In this document: one piece after another, positions 56,050 to 64,000 of the stretch | How the letters are laid out: each line of letters opens with the position of its first letter | How positions within the stretch are numbered: position 1 is the first letter of the stretch | Source: Mesorhizobium sp. | GTDB taxonomy: Bacteria; Pseudomonadota; Alphaproteobacteria; Rhizobiales; Rhizobiaceae | Direction: 5' to 3' | Assembly: GCA_004020645.1 (NCBI GenBank) | Contig: SAQL01000008.1 | Span: forward strand, 62,001-126,000 | Length of the DNA stretch: 64,000 nucleotides | Notes under the pieces: model-generated | The model's database searches: none | What the model was told of the DNA's origin: nothing | The model's input: the letters and a program-made list of their open reading frames with translations, nothing else | Translations under genes and position numbers: made by a program

Positions 56050-56179
56050 TACCGCCGGCCGTCCGAGATCTCAGGGCGCTGCCGGCGGTATACCAAATCC
56101 AGCGCGGCGATGCCATCCAGCGCCGCGCGCAGCCTTGCCGCCTGCTCCTTGTCGACCCTGTCCTCGAAACGCTGCCGGG
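56050..56179 (-). pseudogene. Possible C-terminal remnant of a lost gene
   Basis: On the minus strand a frame without start reads RQRFEDRVDKEQAARLRAAL, then DGIAALDLVYRRQRPEISDG and a stop. GC-rich third positions and the sensible helix-plus-tail composition suggest the end of a former regulator or enzyme gene. The rest is replaced by the LysE-like gene region. The family is not recognised. Confidence 0.3.
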
Positions 56180-56202
56180 CTACGCCGCCTGAACATCAGC
56201 AT

Positions 56203-56802
56203 CTATGCTGGCTGCCACATCGGAATGATCGAGGCGGCCAGCAGCAGCCCAAGCACGGCGTTGAGCACGCGCCACTGCCGCTCGGTTCTGAGCAACCGCG
56301 CGAGCAGCGTGCCCGCCACGCACCACGCCGACAGTGACAGCGCGGCTGCCAGGCCGAAGACCGTGCCGAGCAGAAAGGCGAGCTGCAGCGGTCCGTTGGC
56401 GAGGGCGGCAAAGGATGCCGCCGCTCCCAGACCCATGGCCCAACCCTTGGGGTTCGTCCATTGCAGGCCCGCGCCACCGAAAAAGCTGTTCGGCTTGGAC
56501 ATGGCCACGTCCAGATAGGGTGGACCGCTGCGGCCGATCTTCCATGCGAGCCAGATCAGATAGAGCGATCCGGCTATCTTCATCGCCAGCTGCAGTGACG
56601 GAGCGGCTGCCAACAGGCCGGCGAGCCCGGCCGCACCTGCCGCAGCCACCGTGGCCAGGCCGGCCGCACTTCCAGCCATCAGCGGAACAGAGCGCCGAAA
56701 GCCGAACTGTGCCCCGGATGCAGTCGACAAGGTCGTGGCCATGCCGGGCGTGGAGGTCGAGACCAAGGCAAACAGGACGAGCGGAAAGATGGTCTCAAAC
56801 AT
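56203..56802 (-). CDS. LysE/RhtB-family translocator
   Basis: A 199-residue membrane protein with six hydrophobic segments. The N-terminal LFALVSTSTPGMATTLSTAS carries the family's PGP-like motif as TPGM, and the second signature is GLQWTNPKGWAMGLGAAASF. It is probably an exporter of an amino acid or related metabolite. It diverges from a LysR regulator (start codons 95 bp apart), the classic LysE/LysG layout in which the regulator senses the exported amino acid. Confidence 0.85.
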   Translation of the reverse strand: MFETIFPLVLFALVSTSTPGMATTLSTASGAQFGFRRSVPLMAGSAAGLATVAAAGAAGLAGLLAAAPSLQLAMKIAGSLYLIWLAWKIGRSGPPYLDVAMSKPNSFFGGAGLQWTNPKGWAMGLGAAASFAALANGPLQLAFLLGTVFGLAAALSLSAWCVAGTLLARLLRTERQWRVLNAVLGLLLAASIIPMWQPA

Positions 56803-56897
56803 GTTGTTTCCTCGGTTGGAATCATCATGCTAAGCATGGGAATCCATCAGTAAATGAAATGTTGGTCATGGTTGGCATTAGAGAATATAATGCAACA

Positions 56898-57767
56898 ATG
56901 ATCCGCAATCTCGACACGGCCCTGATCCGGACCTTCGTCACCGTCGCCGACACGGCCAGCATGACGGCGGCGGCGAACGCGCTGCATCTGACGCAAGGTG
57001 CCGTCAGCCAGCAGATCAAGCGGCTGGAGGAGGTTCTCGGCTGCAGCCTGTTCGAGCGCGACCGGCGCGGCCTGAAACTGACCCGTTCCGGGGAACGACT
57101 GTTCGGCAAGGGCAAGCGCTTGCTCTCCCTGAATGACGAGATCTGGGCCGAGATGGCGATCAGCGCGGTCGCGGGTGAGGTGCGGCTCGGCGTGCCGTAT
57201 GATCTGGTTGGCACCATGCTTGCGCCGGTGCTGAAGACCTATGCCGAGGCCTATCCGAAGGTCGAGATTTCGCTGGTCTGCGCCTCGTCGCCGGAGCTTG
57301 CGGCGGCATTGGCTGCTGGCACGATAGACCTTGCCGTGATCGAGGAACCGGTCGGTCCGTCCGCCGGCGAATGTCTCGCCATCGACCGGCTGGTCTGGGT
57401 CGGCGCCAAAGGCGGCATAGCCCGCCGCAAGCGGCCCTTGCCGGTTTCGATGGTGGCCGACACCTGTGCCTTCCGCCCTGCGGTGCTGGCGGCGCTCAAC
57501 GAGCACCGGCTTGAATGGCGGACCGTGTTCGAGAACGGCAACCTCGACGCGACGACGGCGACTGTGCGTTCGGATCTGGCCGTCACGACCTGGCTGGCCT
57601 CCACGGTGCCCAGCGATCTTGATATTCTGTCCGCCGATCCGGAGCTGCCGGCCCTGCCGAATTTCTCGATCAATTTGCATCTGCCGAAGCATGGGGCCGG
57701 GCCGGCGGCGCGGGAATTTGCCGTGTGTATCCGCGACGGACTGGCCCGGCGGCAACAAGCGGCGTAA
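56898..57767 (+). CDS. LysR-family regulator, probably controlling the divergent exporter
   Basis: A 289-residue LysR protein starting MIRNLDTALIRTFVTVADTA. The helix-turn-helix is in MTAAANALHLTQGAVSQQIK, followed by the linker helix and an effector domain from about residue 90 (GEVRLGVPYDLVGTMLAPVL). ATG 56898 begins the conserved part; the frame is open far upstream, but that sequence runs opposite the lysE gene. The N-terminus LDTALIRTFV is closer to general metabolite regulators than to ArgP/LysG. Its target is presumably the exporter. Confidence 0.87.
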   Translation: MIRNLDTALIRTFVTVADTASMTAAANALHLTQGAVSQQIKRLEEVLGCSLFERDRRGLKLTRSGERLFGKGKRLLSLNDEIWAEMAISAVAGEVRLGVPYDLVGTMLAPVLKTYAEAYPKVEISLVCASSPELAAALAAGTIDLAVIEEPVGPSAGECLAIDRLVWVGAKGGIARRKRPLPVSMVADTCAFRPAVLAALNEHRLEWRTVFENGNLDATTATVRSDLAVTTWLASTVPSDLDILSADPELPALPNFSINLHLPKHGAGPAAREFAVCIRDGLARRQQAA

Positions 57768-57842
57768 TCGGCAAAATAGCAAGGGGACAGCCGGTGCTCG
57801 GCCATCCCTGTTGTTAACGCGGTTACGCGCTTGTGCGGTCGT

Positions 57843-58496
57843 CTATTTCCAGGTCCGGCGTCTCTCGATCTCGGCTTCGGACGGCTGTTGCTGGGCGAAG
57901 GACCCGGTCTTGATCTCACCGGCGCGTTCATAGGTCGCAATGATGACGCCGGTGGTCGATGCCTGCGAGCGGTTCAGCTTGAAGGCCGCCGGGATTGCGC
58001 CGCTGCCAAACAGCCGCTTGCCTTTGCCCAGCACCAGCGGGAAGGTCAGCAGGCTGATCTCGTCGATCAGGTCGTTGGCGAGCAAGGTCTGGATCAGCTC
58101 GCTCGATCCCTGGACGAGCAGGTCGGGGCCGTCCTCCTGCTTGAGCTGGCGCAGTGCCGCCACGACGTCGTCGCCAAGCGACTGGCTGTTTTGCCACGAC
58201 AGCGTATCGGGCCGGTGGGTGGCCACATATTTGGTGACGGCGTTGAAACGGTCGGCGATCTGGCTGTTCTCCTGGTAGGGCCAATGCGCGGCGAAGATGT
58301 CGTAGGTCTTGCGGCCGAGGAGCAGCGCGAAGGGTTTTGCGAAGATCTCACCAATAAAGGCGCCCCCGACGTCGTCCCAGTAATGGAACGTCCAGCCACC
58401 GAATTCGAAGCCGCCGACCGGGTCTTCTTCCGGCCCGCCAGGCGCCTGCATGACGCCGTCGAGGCTGACGAATGTCGCAGTGATGATCTTCCTCAT
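57843..58496 (-). CDS. Dihydrofolate reductase-like (RibD C-terminal) protein
   Basis: A 217-residue protein with the fold of RibD-C/dihydrofolate reductase, starting MRKIITATFVSLDGVMQAPG. It has ALLLGRKTYDIFAAHWPYQE, LLVQGSSELIQTLLANDLID and EISLLTFPLVLGKGKRLFGS. Members of this stand-alone group (YyaP/YwjB type) are NAD(P)H-binding but are not true folate reductases; the substrate is unknown. GGGAGAA before ATG 58496 decides the start against 58532. Confidence 0.85.
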   Translation of the reverse strand: MRKIITATFVSLDGVMQAPGGPEEDPVGGFEFGGWTFHYWDDVGGAFIGEIFAKPFALLLGRKTYDIFAAHWPYQENSQIADRFNAVTKYVATHRPDTLSWQNSQSLGDDVVAALRQLKQEDGPDLLVQGSSELIQTLLANDLIDEISLLTFPLVLGKGKRLFGSGAIPAAFKLNRSQASTTGVIIATYERAGEIKTGSFAQQQPSEAEIERRRTWK

Positions 58497-58643
58497 TGGA
58501 TTCTCCCTTTTCATCATCCGTGCCGTTGCCACCGGATTTCGGCCAAAGGACGTGCGAGCGGACGCCGGTCCGACAGGGCCGGAAAAAAGTTCCTGCGCTG
58601 CAGCCGGCGACAGGCAAGCATCGGATGCCTCGCCTCGGCGATG

Positions 58644-59482
58644 TCATTGCGACCGCCTGCCGCCAACAACTTGCGACGAAAACCAGACGTCGCCGATGAC
58701 GGCAATGGCGGTGCGGTCCGGTGCCTTGTCGGCCGTCAGGCAGATCGAACGGCTGCGTGCCGCCTTGTCGCGATTGAATTTCGCCGCGGGGATTGCCGCC
58801 GAGGCGCCGATGCAAGGGATGAACCATGACCGCATGAACGGGTCGCAGGCAAAACCCTGTTCGGTGCGGGTTACCATCACCGCCAGGCCAACGTGCTCGG
58901 CTGGACGCCACGGAAAGACCATGCGGGCGCCGGGCTTCAGCGCCTTCAGCCACTCGGCCGGTGGTGCTGCGACGCCGGCATTGACATAGATGATGTCGGA
59001 CGGTGGCAGGCTGCCGATGACCGCATCGCCATGGATGACGGTCACATTGCCATAGGCTTCGAGATTCTTTCTCGCGCGGTCGGCGAGACTGGATTCCAGT
59101 TCGAAGGCGGCGACTGCGCGTCCGGCAAAACCAGCTGTGCCAGCAAAGCGGTGTAGTAGCCGGTGCCGGCGCCGACATGGGTGACCGTCTCGCCGGGTTT
59201 TGGCGCCACCTTGCCGATCCACATGGCATGCAGGAACGGCTCGCCATTGTTGATGCCCTTGTCGGCGTCGAGTGACACCAGCACGTTCTGATAGACGTGA
59301 ACGGGATCGGCGCTCGGCGTTTCAACCTTGCCGTTGCCGGCGACGACCGTTCACGGCCCAGGCCCGAGGAAGGCTTCGCGCGACACCGCGGCGAAAGCTG
59401 CTTCGAGACGTGGATCGGCCCAACCTGCATTGGCAGCCATCAGTCGTGCATAAAAGCGGCGCACATCGGCAAGATCGGTCAT
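58644..59482 (-). pseudogene. Protein-L-isoaspartate O-methyltransferase-like gene with two inactivating lesions
   Basis: From ATG 59482 the frame reads MTDLADVRRFYARLMAANAG to FLGPGP and hits a TGA at 59353-59351 where the family has a tryptophan (TGG to TGA). It then continues in frame with TVVAGNGKVETPSADPVHVY and the SAM-binding THVGAGTGYYTALLAQL. Near 59135-59145 it must shift one base to AGFAGRAVAAFELESSLADR and the rest of the methyltransferase, ending VVGGRRSQ at 58644. A stop plus a frameshift make it a pseudogene, although the remaining sequence is well preserved and so recently lost. Confidence 0.82.
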
Positions 59483-59692
59483 GGCATCAAGATAGCGCAG
59501 ACTGCCGATTTGTCGCGTCCATGCCGAGGGCATCGAGCACCATGTCAGCGCCGAAACGCTTGAAGCGTTTCGCAGGGCGATGACGGCGACACGCTAAGTC
59601 TACCGCCATTGCCGACAGTCCGCCGGAACCGCCGCGTTGCCGCTGCGTTTGAGATCGTGCCACGCGATTGGCGCGAGACCGAGGAGGATACC

Positions 59693-59881
59693 ATGGGCGT
59701 TGGACAGGCACCGACAGCGAAGGGCAAGCAAGCGGCCAAGGGATTGAAGCAGGCATCGGCGAAGGACGAACGCAAGACCGAAGCGGACACTGGACGCCCG
59801 CTCAAGAAGGGTGAGGCCCGCTTCGAGGAGCGCTCGAAAAGCTCGGACGGCAAGAGCGCGGGTACCAAGCAGAAGATCTGA
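59693..59881 (+). CDS. Small hydrophilic basic protein
   Basis: A 62-residue protein starting MGVGQAPTAKGKQAAKGLKQ and continuing with Lys, Glu, Ser and Gly only (RKTEADTGRPLKKGEARFEE). There are no hydrophobic or aromatic core residues apart from one Phe, so it is probably disordered, like small stress-response or DNA-associated proteins. GAGGAGG at 59681-59687 gives a strong translation start. The family is not recognised. Confidence 0.65.
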   Translation: MGVGQAPTAKGKQAAKGLKQASAKDERKTEADTGRPLKKGEARFEERSKSSDGKSAGTKQKI

Positions 59882-60079
59882 GCGTAACGCCAAGTACGGT
59901 CCAAAAAAGGCGCCGGCAGGCTTCTCAGCCGCGGGTCGTGCATCGATCCACCCCAGAACCTGCGGCCCTTCATACGAAAAATACTGTGACTTGGCGCAAC
60001 CATTGAGATAATTGTTTGTTGGGTCGGATCGGGCCATGAGATCGGCAGGTTACCGATACGCGCGTCGCGGAGAGTTGCC

Positions 60080-61006
60080 ATGCTCTGGAAGGGTCGTCGT
60101 CAAAGTGACAATGTCGAGGACCAACGCGGCCAGGGCGGCGGGTTCAACCTGCCGCGCGGCGGCCCCGGCCGTCTCCGCATCCCGATCGGCGGCCGTTCCG
60201 GCGGCGGAATGTCGCTGTCGACCATCGTCATTCTCGTGGTTCTGTATTTCGGTCTGAGGGCCATCGGCATCGACCCGCTGCAGATCCTGGCCGGCGGCGG
60301 TGGCGGCGTGGGGCCGGGCGGCGGTCAGATCACCGACAATAGCGGGCAGGGCACTGGTGCGCCGGCCTCCGACGAGATGAAGCAGTTCGTCTCCACGGTG
60401 CTGGCCGAGACCGAGGACACCTGGAGCGGCATTTTTCAGGCCGAGGGCCTGACCTATGAGGATCCGAAGCTGGTGCTGTTCAGCGGCCAGATTCGCTCAG
60501 CCTGCGGCTTCGCCTCTTCCGCGGCCGGCCCGTTCTACTGCCCCGGCGACCGCAAGGTCTATCTCGACACCACCTTTTTCCAGCAACTCGACCAGCAATT
60601 CGGCGCCTCTGGCGATTTTGCCCAGGCCTATGTGATCGCGCATGAGGTCGGCCACCATGTCCAGAACCTCACCGGCATCCTGCCCAAGTTCAACCAGATG
60701 CGGCAGCAGATGGGCGAGGCGGAGGCCAACCACATGTCCGTGCAGGTCGAGCTTCAGGCCGATTGCTTCGCCGGCGTCTGGGCGCATTTCACCGGGCAGA
60801 AGGGGATCCTCGAGCAGGGCGACATGGACGAGGCGCTGAACGCCGCCCAGCAGATCGGCGACGACACGATGCAGAAGAAGATGCAGGGCTATGTCGTGCC
60901 GGAAAGCTTTAACCATGGCACCTCGCAGCAGCGGCAGACCTGGCTGGCGCGTGGCTACAAGAGCGGCAAGCTGTCGGATTGCGATACGTTCAACACTCCG
61001 ATCTGA
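60080..61006 (+). CDS. Zinc metallopeptidase, YpfJ family, membrane-anchored
   Basis: A 308-residue protein of the neutral zinc metallopeptidase (PF04228-type) family. It has a Gly/Arg-rich cytoplasmic start (MLWKGRRQSDNVEDQRGQGG), one membrane helix (LSTIVILVVLYFGLRAIGID), a Gly-rich linker and the catalytic domain. That domain has ACGFASSAAGPFYCPGDRKV, the zinc motif AYVIAHEVGHHVQNLTGILP (HEXXH) near residue 193, and a later LQADCFAGVWAHFTG that supplies the third ligand region. The physiological substrate is unknown. Confidence 0.88.
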   Translation: MLWKGRRQSDNVEDQRGQGGGFNLPRGGPGRLRIPIGGRSGGGMSLSTIVILVVLYFGLRAIGIDPLQILAGGGGGVGPGGGQITDNSGQGTGAPASDEMKQFVSTVLAETEDTWSGIFQAEGLTYEDPKLVLFSGQIRSACGFASSAAGPFYCPGDRKVYLDTTFFQQLDQQFGASGDFAQAYVIAHEVGHHVQNLTGILPKFNQMRQQMGEAEANHMSVQVELQADCFAGVWAHFTGQKGILEQGDMDEALNAAQQIGDDTMQKKMQGYVVPESFNHGTSQQRQTWLARGYKSGKLSDCDTFNTPI

Positions 61007-61185
61007 GGTGTTTGGACTCTCGTTGAAATGGCGTTGAAAGCGGCGGCGATGCAGCCGCGCTCACGTCGACAGTTGATGTCAGGATGAAAATTGCTGGCCT
61101 GTTCCCTTATTGTTCTGTGTGGCTGACTCGCCTATAAAACCCCTTGCGCCTTCGCTGCGAGGTGGCTCCAGGAGTCGATACCGTC

Positions 61186-62439
61186 ATGATCGAAGCCAAA
61201 ACCGCCAGGCGGGGCCTTGCGCTTGTTTTCACCACGCTGCTGCTCGACATCACCGGCATCGGCATCATCATGCCGGTGCTGCCGGCCTATCTGCAGGAGC
61301 TGACCGGCGTCGGCGTCAGCGAGGCGGCAATCGAAGGCGGCTGGCTGTTCTTCGTCTATGCGGCCATGCAGTTCCTGTTCGCGCCGCTGGTCGGCAATCT
61401 CAGCGACCGGTTCGGCCGCCGTCCGATCCTGCTGGCCTCGGTGCTGACCTTCGCCATCGACAATCTGATCTGCGCGGTGGCCTGGTCGTATTCGGTCCTG
61501 TTCATAGGCCGGGTGCTGGCAGGCATCAGCGGCGCCAGCTACTCGACCGCCGCGGCCTTCATCGCCGATGTCAGCACCGACGAGAACAGGGCGAAGAATT
61601 TCGGCCTGCTCGGCATCGCCTTCGGTGTCGGTTTCATCATCGGCCCGGTGCTCGGCGGGCTGCTTGGCGAGTTCGGGCCGCGCGTGCCGTTCTGGGGCGC
61701 GGCGGCGCTTGCTCTCATCAACTTCATCGTCGCCTGGTTCTTCCTGCCGGAAACGCTGGAGCAGCACCACCGGCGCCGATTCGAGTGGCGCCGCGCCAAT
61801 CCTCTCGGCGCCCTGAAGCAGATGCGCAACTATCATGGCATCGGCTGGATCGGGCTGGTGTTCTTCCTGATGACGCTCGGCCACATGATGTACCCTGCCG
61901 TGTGGTCGTTTGTCGGCAGTTACCGCTACGGCTGGAGCGAACAGCAGATCGGCCTCTCACTCGGCGTCTTCGGCCTCGGCGGAGCACTGGTGATGGGTTT
62001 TGTCCTGCCGCGCGTCATTCCACGGCTCGGCGAATGGCGGACCGCCGCCATCGGGCTTGCTTTTACCGCGCTCGCCGCCTTCGGCTATGCCGCGGCATGG
62101 AAGGGCTGGATGATCTATGCGGTGATCGTGGCGACCTGCCTCGAGGCGCTGGCCGACCCGCCGCTGCGGAGCCTGGCGGCGGCCAAGGTGCCGCCCTCCG
62201 CGCAGGGCGAATTGCAAGGTGCGATGACGAGCGTGTTTTCGATCACCAGCATCATCACGCCGTTGCTTTATACCGGAATCTTCGCCTGGTTCACCGGGCC
62301 GAGCGCGCCGGTGGCGTTCGGCGGCGCGCCCTTTGTGCTCGGCGGCATCTTTCTTGCTCTGTCGCTGATCGCGTTCGTGCTCAGGGTCGAAAGACCGGTC
62401 GCGGTGAAAGACGTCACGACGGCGACGGTGCGAACCTGA
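61186..62439 (+). CDS. MFS transporter of the TetA(TCR)-like group
   Basis: A 417-residue, 12-helix protein starting MIEAKTARRGLALVFTTLLL. Its DITGIGIIMPVLPAYLQELT is the characteristic helix-1 motif of tetracycline-type MFS exporters, followed by motif A GNLSDRFGRRPILLASVLTF and GRVLAGISGASYSTAAAFIA. AGGAG before ATG 61186 sets the start. Chromosomal members in rhizobia rarely give tetracycline resistance, so the name reflects family only. It converges on carA with 1 bp between the stops. Confidence 0.87.
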   Translation: MIEAKTARRGLALVFTTLLLDITGIGIIMPVLPAYLQELTGVGVSEAAIEGGWLFFVYAAMQFLFAPLVGNLSDRFGRRPILLASVLTFAIDNLICAVAWSYSVLFIGRVLAGISGASYSTAAAFIADVSTDENRAKNFGLLGIAFGVGFIIGPVLGGLLGEFGPRVPFWGAAALALINFIVAWFFLPETLEQHHRRRFEWRRANPLGALKQMRNYHGIGWIGLVFFLMTLGHMMYPAVWSFVGSYRYGWSEQQIGLSLGVFGLGGALVMGFVLPRVIPRLGEWRTAAIGLAFTALAAFGYAAAWKGWMIYAVIVATCLEALADPPLRSLAAAKVPPSAQGELQGAMTSVFSITSIITPLLYTGIFAWFTGPSAPVAFGGAPFVLGGIFLALSLIAFVLRVERPVAVKDVTTATVRT

Positions 62440-62440
62440 A

Positions 62441-63658
62441 TCAGGCGCGCTCCGCCAGCGCCGGCTCGCCGCGCTTTTCACGGATGAGGTTGACGAAGCG
62501 GCGGAACAGATAGTGCGAATCCTGCGGGCCGGGCGAGGCTTCGGGATGATGCTGGACCGAAAAGACCGGCCTGCCGGTCAGCGTGATGCCGCAGTTCGAG
62601 CCGTCGAACAGCGAGACATGGGTTTCTTCGACGCCCGTGGGCAACGAGTCGGCATCGACGGCAAAGCCGTGATTCATCGAGACGATCTCGACCTTGCCGG
62701 TGGTGTGATCCTTGACCGGATGGTTGGCGCCATGATGGCCCTGATGCATTTTGGCCGTCTTGCCGCCCAGCGCCAGCGCCAGCATCTGATGGCCGAGGCA
62801 GATGCCGAAGACCGGGATGTCGGTCTTCAGCAGGTCCTGGATGACCGGAACGGCGTAGTCGCCGGTGGCTTCCGGGTCGCCGGGACCATTGGAGAGAAAG
62901 ATGCCGTCGGGCCGCATGGCGAGGATCTCCTCGGCGCCGGTGTTGGCCGGCACCACGGTGACCTTGGCGCCAAGACCGGCAAGCAGGCGCAATATGTTGC
63001 GCTTGACGCCGTAGTCGATGGCGACGACATGCATGGACGGATCGATCTGTTCGCCAAAGCCCTCGTCCCACACCCAGGGCGTCTCGCGCCAGACCGAAGA
63101 CTGGCCGGAAGTGACGTCCTTGGCCAGATCAAGCCCGATCAGGCCGGACCAGGCGGCGGCGCGGCGCTTCAGATCGTCGATGTCGAAGATGCCGTCGGGC
63201 GCGTGCGCGATGACGGCATTGGGCATGCCCTTTTCACGGATCAGCGCGGTCAGCGCGCGTGTATCGATGCCCGAAAGCGCGACGATGCCGCGTTTCTTTA
63301 GCCATTGGTCGAGACCAGCTGCGGCGCGATAGCTGGACGGGTTGGTGACGTCGGCCTTGAACACGGCGCCGACAGCGCCGGCGCGGGCAACCGGATTGAG
63401 ATCTTCGATGTCCTCGTCATTGGTGCCGATATTGCCGATATGCGGAAAGGTGAAGGTGACGATCTGGCCGGCGTAGGACGGGTCGGTGAGGATTTCCTGA
63501 TAGCCTGTCAGCGCGGTGTTGAAGCAAACCTCGGCGACGGCGGAGCCGGTGGCGCCAAGGCCGCGGCCCTCGATGACGGTGCCGTCGGCCAGCACCAGCA
63601 AGGCGGTCGGCTTCTCGGTGGCCCAAGGGGGGGTCGACGCGGCGGTCATCGTTGCCAT
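62441..63658 (-). CDS. carA: Carbamoyl-phosphate synthase small subunit
   Basis: A 405-residue glutamine amidotransferase subunit. The N-terminal CarA domain has LLVLADGTVIEGRGLGATGS, ALTGYQEILTDPSYAGQIVT and FPHIGNIGTNDEDIED. The class I GATase domain carries the catalytic cysteine in PVFGICLGHQMLALALGGKT and the His/Glu in VFSVQHHPEASPGPQDSHYL. It supplies ammonia to CarB. AGGAG eight bases before ATG 63658 is preferred over 63682. carB lies 10.5 kb downstream on the same strand, not adjacent. Confidence 0.95.
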   Translation of the reverse strand: MATMTAASTPPWATEKPTALLVLADGTVIEGRGLGATGSAVAEVCFNTALTGYQEILTDPSYAGQIVTFTFPHIGNIGTNDEDIEDLNPVARAGAVGAVFKADVTNPSSYRAAAGLDQWLKKRGIVALSGIDTRALTALIREKGMPNAVIAHAPDGIFDIDDLKRRAAAWSGLIGLDLAKDVTSGQSSVWRETPWVWDEGFGEQIDPSMHVVAIDYGVKRNILRLLAGLGAKVTVVPANTGAEEILAMRPDGIFLSNGPGDPEATGDYAVPVIQDLLKTDIPVFGICLGHQMLALALGGKTAKMHQGHHGANHPVKDHTTGKVEIVSMNHGFAVDADSLPTGVEETHVSLFDGSNCGITLTGRPVFSVQHHPEASPGPQDSHYLFRRFVNLIREKRGEPALAERA

Positions 63659-63763
63659 GGCGGCACTCCTAAAAGGCTGCACCCTTCAATCGGTCCGGCG
63701 AACCATTCTGCGCAGCAAACCGCGCGCAGCGGCGATTTCGCAGCCAGCGCGCGCAAGTTTTTC

Positions 63764-63817
63764 GTATGTGCACGTCGTTGTCCCAAAACCGCTACGCACT
63801 TTTGGGCGACGTGCACT
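63764..63817. repeat. Palindromic module 2, copy C
   Basis: ATGTGCACGTCGTTGTCCCA and TTTTGGGCGACGTGCACT are inverted arms around a short centre, a compact variant of module 2 at 29511-29609. It occupies the 336-bp region upstream of carA, which otherwise holds no gene. Confidence 0.75.
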
Positions 63818-63994
63818 AGAATTCAGTTCATGCAAGGCCCAGTACATAGGGGAAGGCGCCAGAGCGGTCAATGACGCTACGTCTGCAGGCGCGATTTATT
63901 TCGTCGAACAATATCAGCGGTTTGCCGGGCGGCGTCGAATTGCCTTGGGCTTTGCGCACGGCTATTGTCCGTCGCATTCGAAGGAGGAAGCATC

Positions 63995-64000
63995 ATGCGC
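63995..64000 (+). CDS. Start of a gene continuing beyond the window
   Basis: ATGCGC at the right edge is preceded by AAGGAGG (63981-63987) at a spacing of 7 bases, a strong ribosome binding site. Only two codons are visible, so the product cannot be named. Confidence 0.4.

Noticed and set aside
59545..60081. 178-residue minus-strand frame after the methyltransferase pseudogene
   Set aside because: It runs opposite the small protein at 59693 that has a strong ribosome binding site; no motifs.

Overview
The window looks like chromosome from a Rhizobiales alphaproteobacterium, most probably Mesorhizobium. The composition is GC-rich throughout except for one AT-rich island. Lineage markers are a trxB-vtlR/lsrB pair followed by an AbcR-type sRNA, an ATP synthase zeta-subunit (DUF1476) gene, the long alphaproteobacterial form of CarB, a CTTGTT-N17-CTATAT promoter, and several copies of rhizobial intergenic palindromes. 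No rRNA, tRNA, CRISPR array or complete insertion sequence was recognised.

1-7018 is the most striking block. A LuxR-type regulator carries the two ligand-pocket substitutions typical of plant-responsive 'LuxR solos' (M and W at the TraR W57/Y61 positions). A true proline iminopeptidase gene, cut by the left edge, lies just downstream of it. A second iminopeptidase-like hydrolase diverges from it and leads a dpp-type peptide ABC transporter operon with a fused double ATPase. Both hydrolase genes are preceded by almost identical 22-bp dyad boxes (20/22 bases) at the same distance from a -10-like hexamer, so a binding site and a regulon can be proposed directly from the sequence.

7211-12441 is an L-threonate / four-carbon sugar acid catabolic locus (ltnD, otnI, otnK, otnC) with a LacI-type regulator and three near-identical operator palindromes. 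Its transporter gene survives only as an internally deleted remnant. 12449-19931 holds membrane and envelope genes (a CorC/HlyC family protein, two extensin-like proteins, a TPR protein) and greA, whose leader contains a terminator-like hairpin. 20184-26774 encodes LPS inner-core heptose synthesis and transfer (waaC, waaF, hldD and, divergently, hldE, gmhA, gmhB). 26771-30073 has an Lrp regulator, trxB, vtlR/lsrB and the AbcR-like sRNA.

30423-46439 is mostly housekeeping or stress-related: an EF-G-like GTPase with altered GTPase motifs, a cupin, transporters, aspartate aminotransferase, two EAL proteins in tandem, a GST, a toxin-antitoxin pair with a frameshifted toxin, cspA with a clear promoter, ogt, a lytic transglycosylase and small secreted proteins. 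46754-48377 is an AT-rich two-gene island, a DEDDh exonuclease overlapping a polymerase-beta-type nucleotidyltransferase. It looks horizontally acquired and is a candidate defence or RNA-modifying module.

48476-63658 runs from carB to carA on the same strand with unrelated genes between them: an SH3 protein, a phosphoesterase, an ArsR/MFS pair with a clear operator, a LysE/LysR pair, a RibD-like reductase, a double-hit methyltransferase pseudogene, a zinc metallopeptidase and a Tet-like MFS protein. Repeats are a theme of the window: inverted 8-bp repeat arrays upstream of carB, a perfect 22-bp inverted repeat, a perfect 30-bp palindrome, and a modular palindromic element that repeatedly abuts or contains stop codons.
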